Part shown: piece by piece, positions 7,832-16,088 of the stretch | How positions within the stretch are numbered: position 1 is the first letter of the stretch | Layout: every line of letters starts with the position of its first letter | Origin: Mesorhizobium denitrificans | GTDB lineage: Bacteria; Pseudomonadota; Alphaproteobacteria; Rhizobiales; Rhizobiaceae | Assembly: GCF_003403035.1 (NCBI RefSeq) | Contig: NZ_QURN01000009.1 | Location: 62,001 to 126,000 of the forward strand | Reading direction: 5' to 3' | DNA length: 64,000 bases | Program-made: the position numbers and the translations under genes | The notes under the pieces: generated by a model | What the model saw: only the letters and a program-made list of their open reading frames with translations | The model's database searches: none | Told to the model about the DNA's origin: nothing

Positions 7832-9145
7832 CTATTTGCCGTGCAGCATTTCGTCCTGTTTACGCCGAAGGGCATAGAGCCGCGTCGTCGTATCGGGCGT
7901 TGCGTTTTCCGTGGTCAGCAATTCGCCTTTCGCCACGGGCTTCAGCACCTTGCCGCCTTCCAGCAGGCCGACTGGAATCGCCTTGTTTTGCCGCGCTTCC
8001 TTAACCGTCATGGTCCATGAACGGTAACAGGTCTCGCCGATAGCATCTAGGCTTTCACCGGGCTTCAGGTCACGCTTTGCCACAGCGCAAACTTCCGCGA
8101 CGGGGCGCGGCAGCGGCACCATGTCCGGCTTGCCGTAAAGCACAATTCGCGCTGCCGTCAGCGGAACTTCCAGCGACGTGAGATGGTAGGGCCTGTGAAA
8201 CGCATAATATGGGCCGTGACCGACATGCAGGTCGTCCATGCGCTCGATGATGCGAGGATGGGTGGCCTCCACTACGACGAAAACACCCGGCGCAACGCCC
8301 TTTCCGATCGTGTAATCGACCACGCCTTTGCGTGACAGAACGCCACCGTCCTCCTGCGGAATCAACATCTTAGCCAGTTGATCACGACCGGCGCTTGGCC
8401 CATGCATTCCTGCAATGTCCGGCACCAGCCCGGTGGCGTTGGCGATTGCCGCCATCTCGACCATCGTCTTGGAGCCGTCAACGAATTCGACCAGCATGCG
8501 CGGGTTCATATTCCTGCGCTCGGCCTCTTCACGATAGTCGTCCGGCACCGCGTCGTGATTAAGCGGGTTGTTCTTCCCCTTGCCTGCCGCCACGATTGTG
8601 TAGCCAAGCGCAGTGGCGAATTCGATTAGTTCCATGCAGCTTGAGGGCTCATCGCCTGCGCCGATGGAATAGAGCACGCCGAGCCTGTCCGCCTGCTGCT
8701 TCAGATATGGTCCGATGGTGACATCTGCTTCGACGTTCATCATCACGACGTGCTTGCCGTGTTCCATCGCCATCAGGTCGAAATCTGCCGCAACGCCGGG
8801 CTTTCCGGTAGCGTCAATAATGACGTCGAGCAGCGGATTCGTAACGAGCAACTCATTGCTGGTGATCGCAAGTTTTCCGGCTTCGATGGCTTGTGTGACA
8901 GCGGAAGCGGTCTGCGCTTCGACAGCGCGGTTCTCGTCTCCATAGGCAATGCGAACGGCATTGCGCGCCGTGTGCGGCCTGCGGGTGGACATGGCCGCAA
9001 GCTCAACGCCCTTCATCAACATGCATTGGGTAACGAGATCGGTGCCCATTTCACCGGAGCCGATAACACCGATGCGAACCGGCCTGCCCTCATCCGCACG
9101 GCGGGCCAAATCGCGAGCAAGACCAGTTAAGGCGATGGGCTGCAT
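7832..9145 (-). CDS. homoserine-dehydrogenase-like oxidoreductase with SAF domain (COG4091)
   Basis: The 437-residue cytoplasmic protein has an N-terminal Rossmann fold (VRIGVIGSGEMGTDLVTQ, residues 23-40), an IIDATGKPGVAADF stretch and a central catalytic-type domain (GAGDEPSSCMELIEFATALG). Its C-terminal SAF-type domain (about 350-425) contains AVAKRDLKPGESLDAIG and IPVGLLEGGKVLKPVAKGELLT. This matches the COG4091 group, often misannotated as homoserine dehydrogenase or FlgA. Members are thought to act on sugar-derived or branched-sugar substrates, but the substrate here is not deducible. The gene is isolated: proC converges downstream, and a 192-base gap with nothing recognisable lies upstream. 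The start at 9145 (MQPIALTGLARDL) fits the family. Confidence 0.85.
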   Translation of the reverse strand: MQPIALTGLARDLARRADEGRPVRIGVIGSGEMGTDLVTQCMLMKGVELAAMSTRRPHTARNAVRIAYGDENRAVEAQTASAVTQAIEAGKLAITSNELLVTNPLLDVIIDATGKPGVAADFDLMAMEHGKHVVMMNVEADVTIGPYLKQQADRLGVLYSIGAGDEPSSCMELIEFATALGYTIVAAGKGKNNPLNHDAVPDDYREEAERRNMNPRMLVEFVDGSKTMVEMAAIANATGLVPDIAGMHGPSAGRDQLAKMLIPQEDGGVLSRKGVVDYTIGKGVAPGVFVVVEATHPRIIERMDDLHVGHGPYYAFHRPYHLTSLEVPLTAARIVLYGKPDMVPLPRPVAEVCAVAKRDLKPGESLDAIGETCYRSWTMTVKEARQNKAIPVGLLEGGKVLKPVAKGELLTTENATPDTTTRLYALRRKQDEMLHGK

Positions 9146-9337
9146 GGTTTTCCTTCGCTGTCGGCTGCGGCGCGGTGTTCGCAGAAACCGGAGATGCCGA
9201 CACCGAAATGGTGCTGCGAGGTGAAAACAAAATCCACCCCAAAGACAACAACTTCAACTTGTTACGGAACGCTTTGCGGACTGCAAAACGACTTGAGTAT
9301 CCGTTTAGTGCAAGTTTTCGCGCGTTTCAACCAATGT

Positions 9338-10024
9338 CTATGCAGCTTGCCGTTCATTGCGGGCAACTGCGTTCAGAGGCTTTGCCGGATTACCAACAAC
9401 AACTGCGCCGGGCTCTACATCTTTCGTGACAACAGCGCCGGCACCGATAACGGCACCCTTTCCGATTGTCAGATATTTTTCCGGCTTGCCGGGGAGAAAG
9501 GTGGCGTCGGAACCGACATAAACATCGTCTTCGACTTTTATGCGACCATTCAGCGAAACGCGCGGCGCAAAGGTGACGAAATCGCCAACGATGCAATCAT
9601 GCGCCACATAAGAATAAATATTGCAATGGAACGCCTTGCCGATCTTTGCATCCGAAGTGACGGTGGACAGGTGCGCGAAAATCGCGGCGCTGCCAAGCTC
9701 CACATTTTCACCTATGCGGCTGGTCGGCGCGAATACATTGAAAAACTCGAGCCCGTCTGCCTCGCATTGCTCATGCTTGCGCCTGCGCAGGGCGGGCGGC
9801 GCGAAAGCAATGTTGACTTTAAGGCCGGGGATGGTTTTCGCCTCACCATACGAAACCACCCTGTTGCCCTGAACCAGCTTGCCCTGCGCGGATGGATCAT
9901 CATCGATGAAGATCAATTCGATTTCCTCATCGGTCATTCGCGAATTTATCGAGACGATCAGGTCTGAAGCGATTTCGCGAGCAAAACCGCCAGCGCTATA
10001 AAGTGCAAACGTCCTTGTCTTCAT
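9338..10024 (-). CDS. NeuD/PglD-like sugar O- or N-acyltransferase
   Basis: The 228-residue protein has an N-terminal Rossmann-like nucleotide-sugar-binding part (FALYSAGGFAREIASDL). A left-handed beta-helix of hexapeptide repeats follows from about residue 110 (IGENVELGSAAIFAHLSTV through IGKGAVIGAGAVVTKDVEPG). The putative catalytic histidine is in SYVAHDCIVGDFVTFAP. Such enzymes transfer acetyl groups from acetyl-CoA to amino sugars or sialic acids in surface polysaccharide synthesis. No polysaccharide genes are adjacent, so the acceptor is unknown. It lies between an isolated oxidoreductase and tRNA-Thr, transcribed leftward. The start at 10024 is the only reasonable one. Confidence 0.85.
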   Translation of the reverse strand: MKTRTFALYSAGGFAREIASDLIVSINSRMTDEEIELIFIDDDPSAQGKLVQGNRVVSYGEAKTIPGLKVNIAFAPPALRRRKHEQCEADGLEFFNVFAPTSRIGENVELGSAAIFAHLSTVTSDAKIGKAFHCNIYSYVAHDCIVGDFVTFAPRVSLNGRIKVEDDVYVGSDATFLPGKPEKYLTIGKGAVIGAGAVVTKDVEPGAVVVGNPAKPLNAVARNERQAA

Positions 10025-10146
10025 CGCGTCCCAGTTCGTCTTGAATAAGCACCGGGCGCTAATATTTCAGATAATTCTAAAATAATCAATCACAGCAAAG
10101 CAGCCCTGTTTTTCAGGCGCCGGCTTAAGATCATGTCGGGAAAAGC

Positions 10147-10221
<75 letters not shown>

Positions 10222-10410
10222 ATCGGGCGGCTTTTCCTTGATTTCACATCGTTCGTCAACACGGGAAAAGCCATTCCGCCACATTTTCCTGCACAGCATT
10301 ATGCACACCTGATCAAAGCCGCACATTCAACAACCCTTGTGGAACGCACAGCCAGGCCGCAAATATGCCATTGTCTGTTGATCTTGACTGACCTTGGGAC
10401 GAATTGACCT

Positions 10411-10563
10411 TTGACCGCTGAAAAGAAAAACAACGCGACCAGCGAAGAGCGCCGCAAGGCGAGGCAGGCTGCGGAACTGCGCGCAAACCTTCTCAAGCGG
10501 AAGGCACAGGCCAGACAGCGAAAGGCCGACAAGAGTGCGGAAAGCACCGAGAAAAAGACGTGA
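10411..10563 (+). CDS. small, very basic conserved protein upstream of murA
   Basis: A 50-codon frame begins with TTG (10411) and ends at TGA (10563). An in-frame stop at 10405-10407 leaves TTG as the only upstream start. The product is lysine/arginine/alanine rich (TSEERRKARQAAELRANLLK, RKAQARQRKADK) and should be one long positively charged helix in the cytoplasm. From memory, a similar short basic protein sits before murA in related Rhizobiales, which supports it being real. The role is unknown; nucleic-acid or ribosome association is a guess from charge alone. It is separated from murA by 107 bases. Confidence 0.6.
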   Translation: MTAEKKNNATSEERRKARQAAELRANLLKRKAQARQRKADKSAESTEKKT

Positions 10564-10670
10564 AAGCTTGATGGCTCGTCTGGAGAGGGCCGTTTCTTGA
10601 ACCATAGAGCGCAATGAGATAGACGGGCGCTTCGCTATTTACCGGTCGGAACCGGATAGAAAGATTTTTC

Positions 10671-11960
10671 ATGGATCGAATCAAAATCGTCGGAGGGAAC
10701 GAGCTGCGAGGCCGTATTCCGATCTCCGGCGCGAAGAACGCCGCCCTTCCCCTGATCATCGCATCGCTGCTTACCGACGACACGCTGACGCTGGAGAATG
10801 TGCCGCATCTGGCCGATGTCGAGCAGCTTATCCGCATTCTGGGGAATCACGGCGTCGATCATTCAGTGAACGGACGCCGCGAAAAGCAGGGCGAGCTTTA
10901 CGCCCGCACGATCAATTTTTCGGCGCGAAACATCGTGGACACAACGGCTCCCTATGAGCTTGTATCCAAAATGCGCGCCAGCTTCTGGGTGGTTGGCCCT
11001 CTGCTGGCCCGCATGGGCGAAGCACGCGTTTCGCTGCCCGGCGGGTGCGCAATCGGCACGCGCCCGGTGGATCTGTTCATTGACGGATTGCAGGCGCTTG
11101 GCGCGGCAATCGATGTTGAGAGCGGCTATGTTATAGCCACCGCGCGCAACCGGCTGCGCGGCAATCGCTATGTGTTCCCGAAGGTTTCAGTCGGCGCGAC
11201 CCACGTGCTGATGATGGCGGCGACGCTGGCGCGCGGTGAAACCGTGCTGGAAAACGCCGCGCGTGAGCCGGAAGTCGTGAACCTTGCCGATTGCCTGAAC
11301 GCGATGGGCGCCAAAGTTTCCGGCGCGGGAACTTCGACCATCACGATCGAGGGTGTCGAGTCGCTTTCCGGCGCGCGCCATCGCGTGATTCCAGACCGCA
11401 TCGAAACCGGCACCTACGCGATGGCGGTGGCCATGACCGGCGGCGACGTGTTGCTTGAAGGTGCGCGGCCCGAATTGCTGCAATCAGCGCTCGATGTGCT
11501 TGCCAAGACCGGTGCGGAAATCACGCCTACGAATGAAGGCATACGCGTGAAGCGCAATGGCGCAGGCATCACGCCAGTCGACGTTGTGACTGAACCGTTC
11601 CCCGGCTTCCCGACTGATCTTCAGGCGCAGTTCATGGCGCTGATGACGATGGCAAAGGGCAAGTCGCACATTACCGAGACGATCTTCGAAAACCGCTTCA
11701 TGCACGTTCAGGAACTGGCGCGCCTGGGCGCGCATATTTCGTTGTCCGGTCAAACGGCGGTGATCGATGGCGTTTCAAGGCTGCGTGGCGCACCTGTGAT
11801 GGCGACTGACCTGCGCGCTTCCGTGTCGCTGGTTATCGCAGGACTTGCCGCAGAGGGCGAAACCATCGTCAACCGCGTCTACCACCTCGACCGTGGCTTT
11901 GAACGGCTTGAAGAAAAGCTCTCCAACTGCGGAGCGCAGATCGAGCGGCTCTCCAGCTGA
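10671..11960 (+). CDS. murA: UDP-N-acetylglucosamine 1-carboxyvinyltransferase
   Basis: MurA transfers enolpyruvate from phosphoenolpyruvate to UDP-GlcNAc, the first committed step of peptidoglycan synthesis in the cytoplasm. The 429-residue length is normal. Visible features are [16 protein letters not shown] near the N-terminus (binding lysine and asparagine), the catalytic loop [14 protein letters not shown] with cysteine 126 (the fosfomycin target), [33 protein letters not shown] and [15 protein letters not shown]. It opens the block murA-DUF2948-hisD-UPF0262-infA-maf-yacG. The cysteine makes this enzyme type fosfomycin-sensitive in principle. Confidence 0.98.
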   Translation: MDRIKIVGGNELRGRIPISGAKNAALPLIIASLLTDDTLTLENVPHLADVEQLIRILGNHGVDHSVNGRREKQGELYARTINFSARNIVDTTAPYELVSKMRASFWVVGPLLARMGEARVSLPGGCAIGTRPVDLFIDGLQALGAAIDVESGYVIATARNRLRGNRYVFPKVSVGATHVLMMAATLARGETVLENAAREPEVVNLADCLNAMGAKVSGAGTSTITIEGVESLSGARHRVIPDRIETGTYAMAVAMTGGDVLLEGARPELLQSALDVLAKTGAEITPTNEGIRVKRNGAGITPVDVVTEPFPGFPTDLQAQFMALMTMAKGKSHITETIFENRFMHVQELARLGAHISLSGQTAVIDGVSRLRGAPVMATDLRASVSLVIAGLAAEGETIVNRVYHLDRGFERLEEKLSNCGAQIERLSS

Positions 11961-11967
11961 GGAACGC

Positions 11968-12162
11968 TCAGTGGAGCAGTCGCGCCAGCGCTGCCTTTGA
12001 TTTGTTTTGGAAGTTCTTGAAGCGGAACCGATTCATGCGCACGATCAATGTCGGCTCTTCCTCGAATTCGAAGATGCAGAACACATCGCCGCTTTCAGGT
12101 TCAACAAGGACTTCCAATTCCGTCAGGTCCACGGAGTATTCGCTGATGTTATGTTTGCTCAT
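11968..12162 (-). CDS. small acidic hypothetical protein, antisense-oriented in the murA block
   Basis: A 64-residue frame on the minus strand starts MSKHNISEYSVDLTELEVLV and contains DVFCIFEFEEEPTLIVRMNRFRFKNF. It alternates hydrophobic and charged residues like a small beta-rich protein. GGGGTTTGGGC lies upstream of the ATG. It stops seven bases beyond the murA stop, so the two genes converge. I do not recognise the family. The amino-acid composition looks real, and the opposite-strand frame (12007-12249) does not, but the call rests on composition alone. Confidence 0.5.
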   Translation of the reverse strand: MSKHNISEYSVDLTELEVLVEPESGDVFCIFEFEEEPTLIVRMNRFRFKNFQNKSKAALARLLH

Positions 12163-12245
12163 GTGCCCAAACCCCGCATAGGTATAACATCATATACACT
12201 CTTTGTTAACCTAAATCACTTGGAATTTTTTGATTCTCGAAATTT

Positions 12246-12407
12246 ATGATCGGCAAATTGCCGCGCCTTGCGCGCGGATGCGTGCGGGGCATCCCAATGA
12301 GCGGCATGGATGTCGTGCAAATAGGGTTGTGCTATGCGGCGAGCCGGTTGCGCCAGTTCGCGCAAGCGCATAACAAAGCCCTGATCTGCGCAGCCGGGAA
12401 CCGCTGA
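12246..12407 (+). CDS. doubtful 53-codon frame before the DUF2948 gene
   Basis: A frame from ATG 12246 to TGA 12407 encodes 53 residues (MIGKLPRLARGCVRGIPMSG, ending IGLCYAASRLRQFAQAHNK, ALICAAGNR). Its stop is immediately followed by the ATG of the DUF2948 gene, which would suit coupling. No good ribosome-binding site precedes it and no family is recognised. It may instead be the untranslated leader of the DUF2948-hisD operon. Confidence 0.25.
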   Translation: MIGKLPRLARGCVRGIPMSGMDVVQIGLCYAASRLRQFAQAHNKALICAAGNR

Positions 12408-12842
12408 ATGACACCACTGAAACTCATCGCTCTTGATGCCGACGATCTGGATATCGTTTCTGCCCATGTGCAGGACGCGGTTTTGAAGGTCGGCGAAATC
12501 CAGTTCGATGCGGCGCATAAACGCCTCATCCTGCCGATGAACCGTTTTGCGTGGGAAGCTGCAAAAGGCGTTGTGCGGCAGCACAATGAGCGCCGCAACG
12601 CAGTGCTGCAATTCGACCGCGTGCTGGGTGTGCAATCGGCCGGTATTGAGCGTGACAAGCCGAAGGAGATTCTGTCGCTGCTGGCCATGGGCTTTGCCGC
12701 CGACGATGAACCTGCCGGAACGATTGAACTGTTGTTTGCCGGCGGTGGCGCAATCCGGGTGCAGGTTGAGTGCGTCGAAGCTCGGCTTGCAGATTTAGGA
12801 GGCGCCTGGGAAGCTTCTTCGCGCCCGGCGCATAAGGTTTGA
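12408..12842 (+). CDS. DUF2948 family protein
   Basis: The 144-residue soluble protein matches the alphaproteobacterial DUF2948 family: LKLIALDADDLDIVSAHVQDAVLKVGEI at the N-terminus, LPMNRFAWE, RRNAVLQFDRVLGVQSAGI and a C-terminal segment FAGGGAIRVQVECVEARLADLGGAW. The function is unknown. Its position between murA and hisD is a known conserved arrangement in this order, and hisD begins one base after its stop, so the two are surely co-transcribed and probably coupled. No membrane segment or cofactor motif is visible. Confidence 0.9.
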   Translation: MTPLKLIALDADDLDIVSAHVQDAVLKVGEIQFDAAHKRLILPMNRFAWEAAKGVVRQHNERRNAVLQFDRVLGVQSAGIERDKPKEILSLLAMGFAADDEPAGTIELLFAGGGAIRVQVECVEARLADLGGAWEASSRPAHKV

Positions 12843-12843
12843 G

Positions 12844-14136
12844 ATGCCTGTTCGATTAAACCAGACGGATAGCGGCTTTGAGAGCGCATTCGCCGCCTTT
12901 CTTGAGACGAAGCGCGAGGCTTCGCCGGAAGTCGATAAGGTCGTGCGCGATATTATCGCCGATGTGCGGGCGCGCGGCGACGCGGCGCTGATCGAACTGA
13001 CGCAGAAGTTCGACCGCGCCGATCTTGGCGCGATGGGCATTGCCGTTACGCCGGATGAAATAAAAGCCGCCTACGTTCAGGCGGATGCGAAGACCGTCGA
13101 GGCGCTGCGTTTTGCACGGGACCGCATCGAGTCTCACCACAAGCGCCAGATGCCGAAGGATGACCGCTACGTCGATGCAATCGGCGTGGAATTGGGCTCC
13201 CGCTGGACTGCGGTTCAGTCGGTGGGCCTTTACGTGCCGGGCGGCTTGGCGAGCTATCCGAGTTCGGTTTTGATGAACGCGATTCCGGCCCGCGTCGCTG
13301 GCGTCGAGCGCATTGCGATGGTGGTGCCCGCTACGGGTGGAGCGATCAACCCGCTGGTGCTGGTCGCGGCAGATATGGCGGGTGTCACCGAAATTTATCG
13401 CGTGGGTGGAGCGCAGGCTGTCGCGGCGCTGGCCCATGGCACTGAAACGATAGAGCCTGTCGCCAAGATTGTCGGACCCGGCAACGCCTATGTGGCGGCC
13501 GCCAAGCGGCAGGTGTTCGGCAAGGTCGGCATCGATATGATCGCTGGCCCATCGGAAGTGCTGGTCGTGGCTGACAGCGCAAATGATCCCGACTGGATTG
13601 CGGCTGACCTGATCGCGCAGGCCGAACATGGCGGCGGGGCGCAATCGATCCTGATTGCCGATGATGCGGCGTTTGCAGATGCGGTGGCGGCGGCAGTGGA
13701 TCGGCAGATCGCAGCGCTGCCGCGGCCCGAACATGCCGAGGAAAGCTGGCGCGATTTCGGCGCGATTATTCTGGTGGCGAAGCTGGATGATGCACTGCCG
13801 CTGGTGGATCGCATCGCGGCGGAGCATGTCGAACTGGCATTCGACGAAGCGGAGGCGTTTTTCGCTCGTATGCGCAACGCCGGCGCGGTGTTTATCGGTC
13901 GACATACGCCGGAGGTCATTGGCGACTATGTCGGCGGCTCGAATCACGTTTTGCCGACAGCGCGATCAGCTCGCTTTTCATCAGGTCTTTCGGTGCTCGA
14001 TTTCGTCAAGCGCACGTCTATTCTAAAGCTTGGCCCGGAACAGTTGCGCCAGCTTGCGCCGGCTGCAATTGCTCTTGCCAACGCCGAGGGCCTGGATGGG
14101 CATGGACGCTCGGTCGCTATCAGGCTGAACATGTAG
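12844..14136 (+). CDS. hisD: histidinol dehydrogenase
   Basis: HisD oxidises L-histidinol to histidine in two NAD-dependent steps; it is a zinc enzyme of the cytoplasm. The 430-residue product shows the family signatures: YVPGGLASYPSSVLMNAIPA, VGGAQAVAALAHGTETI, KIVGPGNAYVAAAKRQVFG, IDMIAGPSEVLVVAD and AEHGGGAQSILI. Near the C-terminus are EHVELAFDEAEAF and GDYVGGSNHVLPTARSARF, which hold the catalytic and metal ligands. It starts one base after the DUF2948 stop and is followed within six bases by UPF0262, so these form one operon. No other his gene is in the window. Confidence 0.98.
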   Translation: MPVRLNQTDSGFESAFAAFLETKREASPEVDKVVRDIIADVRARGDAALIELTQKFDRADLGAMGIAVTPDEIKAAYVQADAKTVEALRFARDRIESHHKRQMPKDDRYVDAIGVELGSRWTAVQSVGLYVPGGLASYPSSVLMNAIPARVAGVERIAMVVPATGGAINPLVLVAADMAGVTEIYRVGGAQAVAALAHGTETIEPVAKIVGPGNAYVAAAKRQVFGKVGIDMIAGPSEVLVVADSANDPDWIAADLIAQAEHGGGAQSILIADDAAFADAVAAAVDRQIAALPRPEHAEESWRDFGAIILVAKLDDALPLVDRIAAEHVELAFDEAEAFFARMRNAGAVFIGRHTPEVIGDYVGGSNHVLPTARSARFSSGLSVLDFVKRTSILKLGPEQLRQLAPAAIALANAEGLDGHGRSVAIRLNM

Positions 14137-14142
14137 GCTTCA

Positions 14143-14625
14143 ATGTCGGGGACTGGGCGAACCAATGCAAAGCTCGTAGACGTCGAACTGGACGAGACAA
14201 TCGGCCGTTCGACGCCCGACGTGGAGCATGAGCGCGCGGTCGCGATTTTCGACCTGATCGAAGAGAACAGCTTCGCCCCGGTGAATGACGATGCCGGACC
14301 CTATAAGCTCAGGCTTTCATTGGTAGAATCGCGCTTGGTGTTCGCGATTTCGCGCGAGAATAGCGAGCCGGTTGTAACGCATATTCTGTCGCTGACGCCA
14401 TTTAGGCGCATCGTCAAAGACTATTACATGATCTGCGAGAGCTATTACGACGCGATCCGCTCATCGACGCCGAGCCAGATCGAAGCTATTGATATGGGGC
14501 GGCGCGGCCTGCACAATGAGGGTTCGCAAACGCTGATGGATCGTCTTGCCGGCAAAATCGAGATGGATTTCGACACCGCCCGGCGGCTGTTTACTTTGGT
14601 CTGCGTACTGCATTGGCGCGGTTAG
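14143..14625 (+). CDS. UPF0262 family protein
   Basis: The 160-residue soluble protein has the UPF0262 pattern: [20 protein letters not shown] at the N-terminus, [69 protein letters not shown] and a final [12 protein letters not shown]. Its biochemical role is unknown. It follows hisD by six bases. In related genomes a low-molecular-weight phosphatase gene commonly sits between this gene and infA; here only 105 non-coding bases remain. The start ATG at 14143 lacks a strong ribosome-binding site but matches the family start. Confidence 0.92.
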   Translation: MSGTGRTNAKLVDVELDETIGRSTPDVEHERAVAIFDLIEENSFAPVNDDAGPYKLRLSLVESRLVFAISRENSEPVVTHILSLTPFRRIVKDYYMICESYYDAIRSSTPSQIEAIDMGRRGLHNEGSQTLMDRLAGKIEMDFDTARRLFTLVCVLHWRG

Positions 14626-14730
14626 GCGCAGTTGTTTCAAATCCAAGGTTCACAAATCGATCTTGATACTATAGGTTCCGCCAGTTTTTCGGCACAGCCG
14701 AAGACGCCTCATTCCATGCAAAGGTAGAGA

Positions 14731-14949
14731 ATGCCGAAGGAAGAAGTCCTCGAATTTCCGGGCACGGTTACGGAATTGCTGCCCAACGCGATGTTCCGCG
14801 TAAAGCTCGAAAACGAGCACGAGATCATTGCCCACACCGCCGGTCGTATGCGCAAGAACCGCATCCGTGTTCTGACGGGTGACAAGGTTCTGGTGGAAAT
14901 GACACCCTATGACCTGACCAAGGGCCGCATCACCTATCGTTTCAAATAG
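14731..14949 (+). CDS. infA: translation initiation factor IF-1
   Basis: The 72-residue product is a complete S1/OB-fold IF-1 ([20 protein letters not shown], then [20 protein letters not shown], ending GRITYRFK). It binds the ribosomal A-site during initiation. It is separated from UPF0262 by 105 bases that probably contain its own promoter. Its stop codon TAG is directly followed by the ATG of maf, so infA, maf and yacG form one transcript. Confidence 0.98.
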   Translation: MPKEEVLEFPGTVTELLPNAMFRVKLENEHEIIAHTAGRMRKNRIRVLTGDKVLVEMTPYDLTKGRITYRFK

Positions 14950-15594
14950 ATGAGCGCCGAGAAAAAGCTCGTACTCGCTTCCGGCTCGCCGCGCCGTATC
15001 GAGCTGTTGCAGCAGGCCGGCATTGAGCCGGATCGTGTGTTTCCGACCGACATCGACGAAACGCCGCTGCGCGCGGAGCATCCGCGCTCGCTTGCGAAGC
15101 GGCTTGCGCGCGAAAAGGCCGAAGCTGCCGCCGAGCGCCTGAAGGAAGAGAAGGATTACGAGCCTTCTTTCGTTCTGGCTGCCGATACGGTTGTGGCTGT
15201 TGGGCGTCGCATTTTGCCGAAGGCCGAGATTCTCGACGAAGCGGCCAATTGCCTGAAATTGCTGTCGGGCCGAACACATCGCGTCTATTCCGGCATTTGC
15301 CTGATTACGCCCGATGGAAAGCTGCGTCAGCGGCTCGTCGAGACGCGCGTGCGGTTCAAACGGCTCTCGCGGCAGGAACTCGATGCCTATCTCGCCTCCG
15401 GCGAATGGCGGGGCAAAGCGGGCGCTTACGGCGTGCAGGGGCTGGCGGGGAGTTTCGTCGTAAAGCTCGTCGGTTCATACACGAACGTCGTGGGCCTGCC
15501 GCTTTACGAGACGGTTTCGCTGCTGACCGGCGACGGATATCCCGTGCTTTTCTCATGGCTCGCGGTCGGGCAACCGAAGCCGGGACGGAAATGA
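14950..15594 (+). CDS. maf: Maf-family nucleoside triphosphate pyrophosphatase
   Basis: The 214-residue product has the Maf substrate-binding start [18 protein letters not shown], the conserved [15 protein letters not shown] segment with the metal-site aspartate, [13 protein letters not shown] and [16 protein letters not shown]. Maf proteins hydrolyse non-canonical or modified nucleoside triphosphates to monophosphates. The exact preference (dTTP/UTP or m7GTP type) cannot be decided by eye. It begins immediately after infA and overlaps yacG by four bases (ATGA). Confidence 0.94.
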   Translation: MSAEKKLVLASGSPRRIELLQQAGIEPDRVFPTDIDETPLRAEHPRSLAKRLAREKAEAAAERLKEEKDYEPSFVLAADTVVAVGRRILPKAEILDEAANCLKLLSGRTHRVYSGICLITPDGKLRQRLVETRVRFKRLSRQELDAYLASGEWRGKAGAYGVQGLAGSFVVKLVGSYTNVVGLPLYETVSLLTGDGYPVLFSWLAVGQPKPGRK

Positions 15595-15788
15595 CAGACG
15601 ACAATTCCAAAGTAACGCCCATCCGCGCGCGCAGGGCCTGCCCGGAATGCGGCAAGCCATCCTCGCGCGAGAACTATCCGTTCTGCTCGTCTCGCTGCAA
15701 AGATCTTGATCTGAATCGCTGGCTTTCAGGTTCGTATGTTATCGGATCGAAAGGCGATGCGGATGAAGAAGGAACTGGCGAAAATTGA
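15591..15788 (+). CDS. yacG: DNA gyrase inhibitor YacG, zinc-finger protein
   Basis: The 65-residue product has the four-cysteine zinc site CPEC...CSSRC typical of YacG, followed by [15 protein letters not shown] and an acidic tail. In Escherichia coli YacG binds GyrB and inhibits gyrase. The start ATG at 15591 overlaps the maf stop. It ends the infA-maf-yacG operon, which is conserved in Rhizobiales. The 200 bases that follow hold no gene and lead to tRNA-Phe. Confidence 0.94.
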   Translation: MTDDNSKVTPIRARRACPECGKPSSRENYPFCSSRCKDLDLNRWLSGSYVIGSKGDADEEGTGEN

Positions 15789-15990
15789 ACGCCGATAGCG
15801 CTTGTTGATTCGCCGAAGGCGATTTCCAAAGCCGATTGTGCAAGAAAACCTCGAAATTTCAGCATGATGCATCAATCAGAGAAATTTCGATCATGGGGCG
15901 CTGGACAGGCAGAAATCGCATGCTATAACCCACGCGCTCTCCGGGATTTCCCCCGTTTGAGCAAGGCTGTTTCTCACGAAACTGCATCAG

Positions 15991-16066
15991 GCCCAGATAG
16001 CTCAGTTGGTAGAGCAGCGGATTGAAAATCCGCGTGTCCGTGGTTCAAATCCGCGTCTGGGCACCA
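15991..16066 (+). tRNA. tRNA-Phe (anticodon GAA), CCA encoded
   Basis: GCCCAGA pairs with TCTGGGC as acceptor stem. The D-arm contains AGCTCAGTTGGTAGAGC. The anticodon loop is TTGAAAA within GCGGA/TCCGC, giving anticodon GAA. The T-arm has GGTTCAAATCC and CCA ends at 16066. A HAD hydrolase gene begins 22 bases later. Confidence 0.98.
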
Positions 16067-16088
16067 CTCCAAACCAGATAGATACGGC

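Noticed and set aside
12856-13947. Long frame opposite hisD (363 codons)
   Set aside because: It shows the high-His/Arg composition of an antisense shadow and is fully covered by the strongly supported hisD gene.
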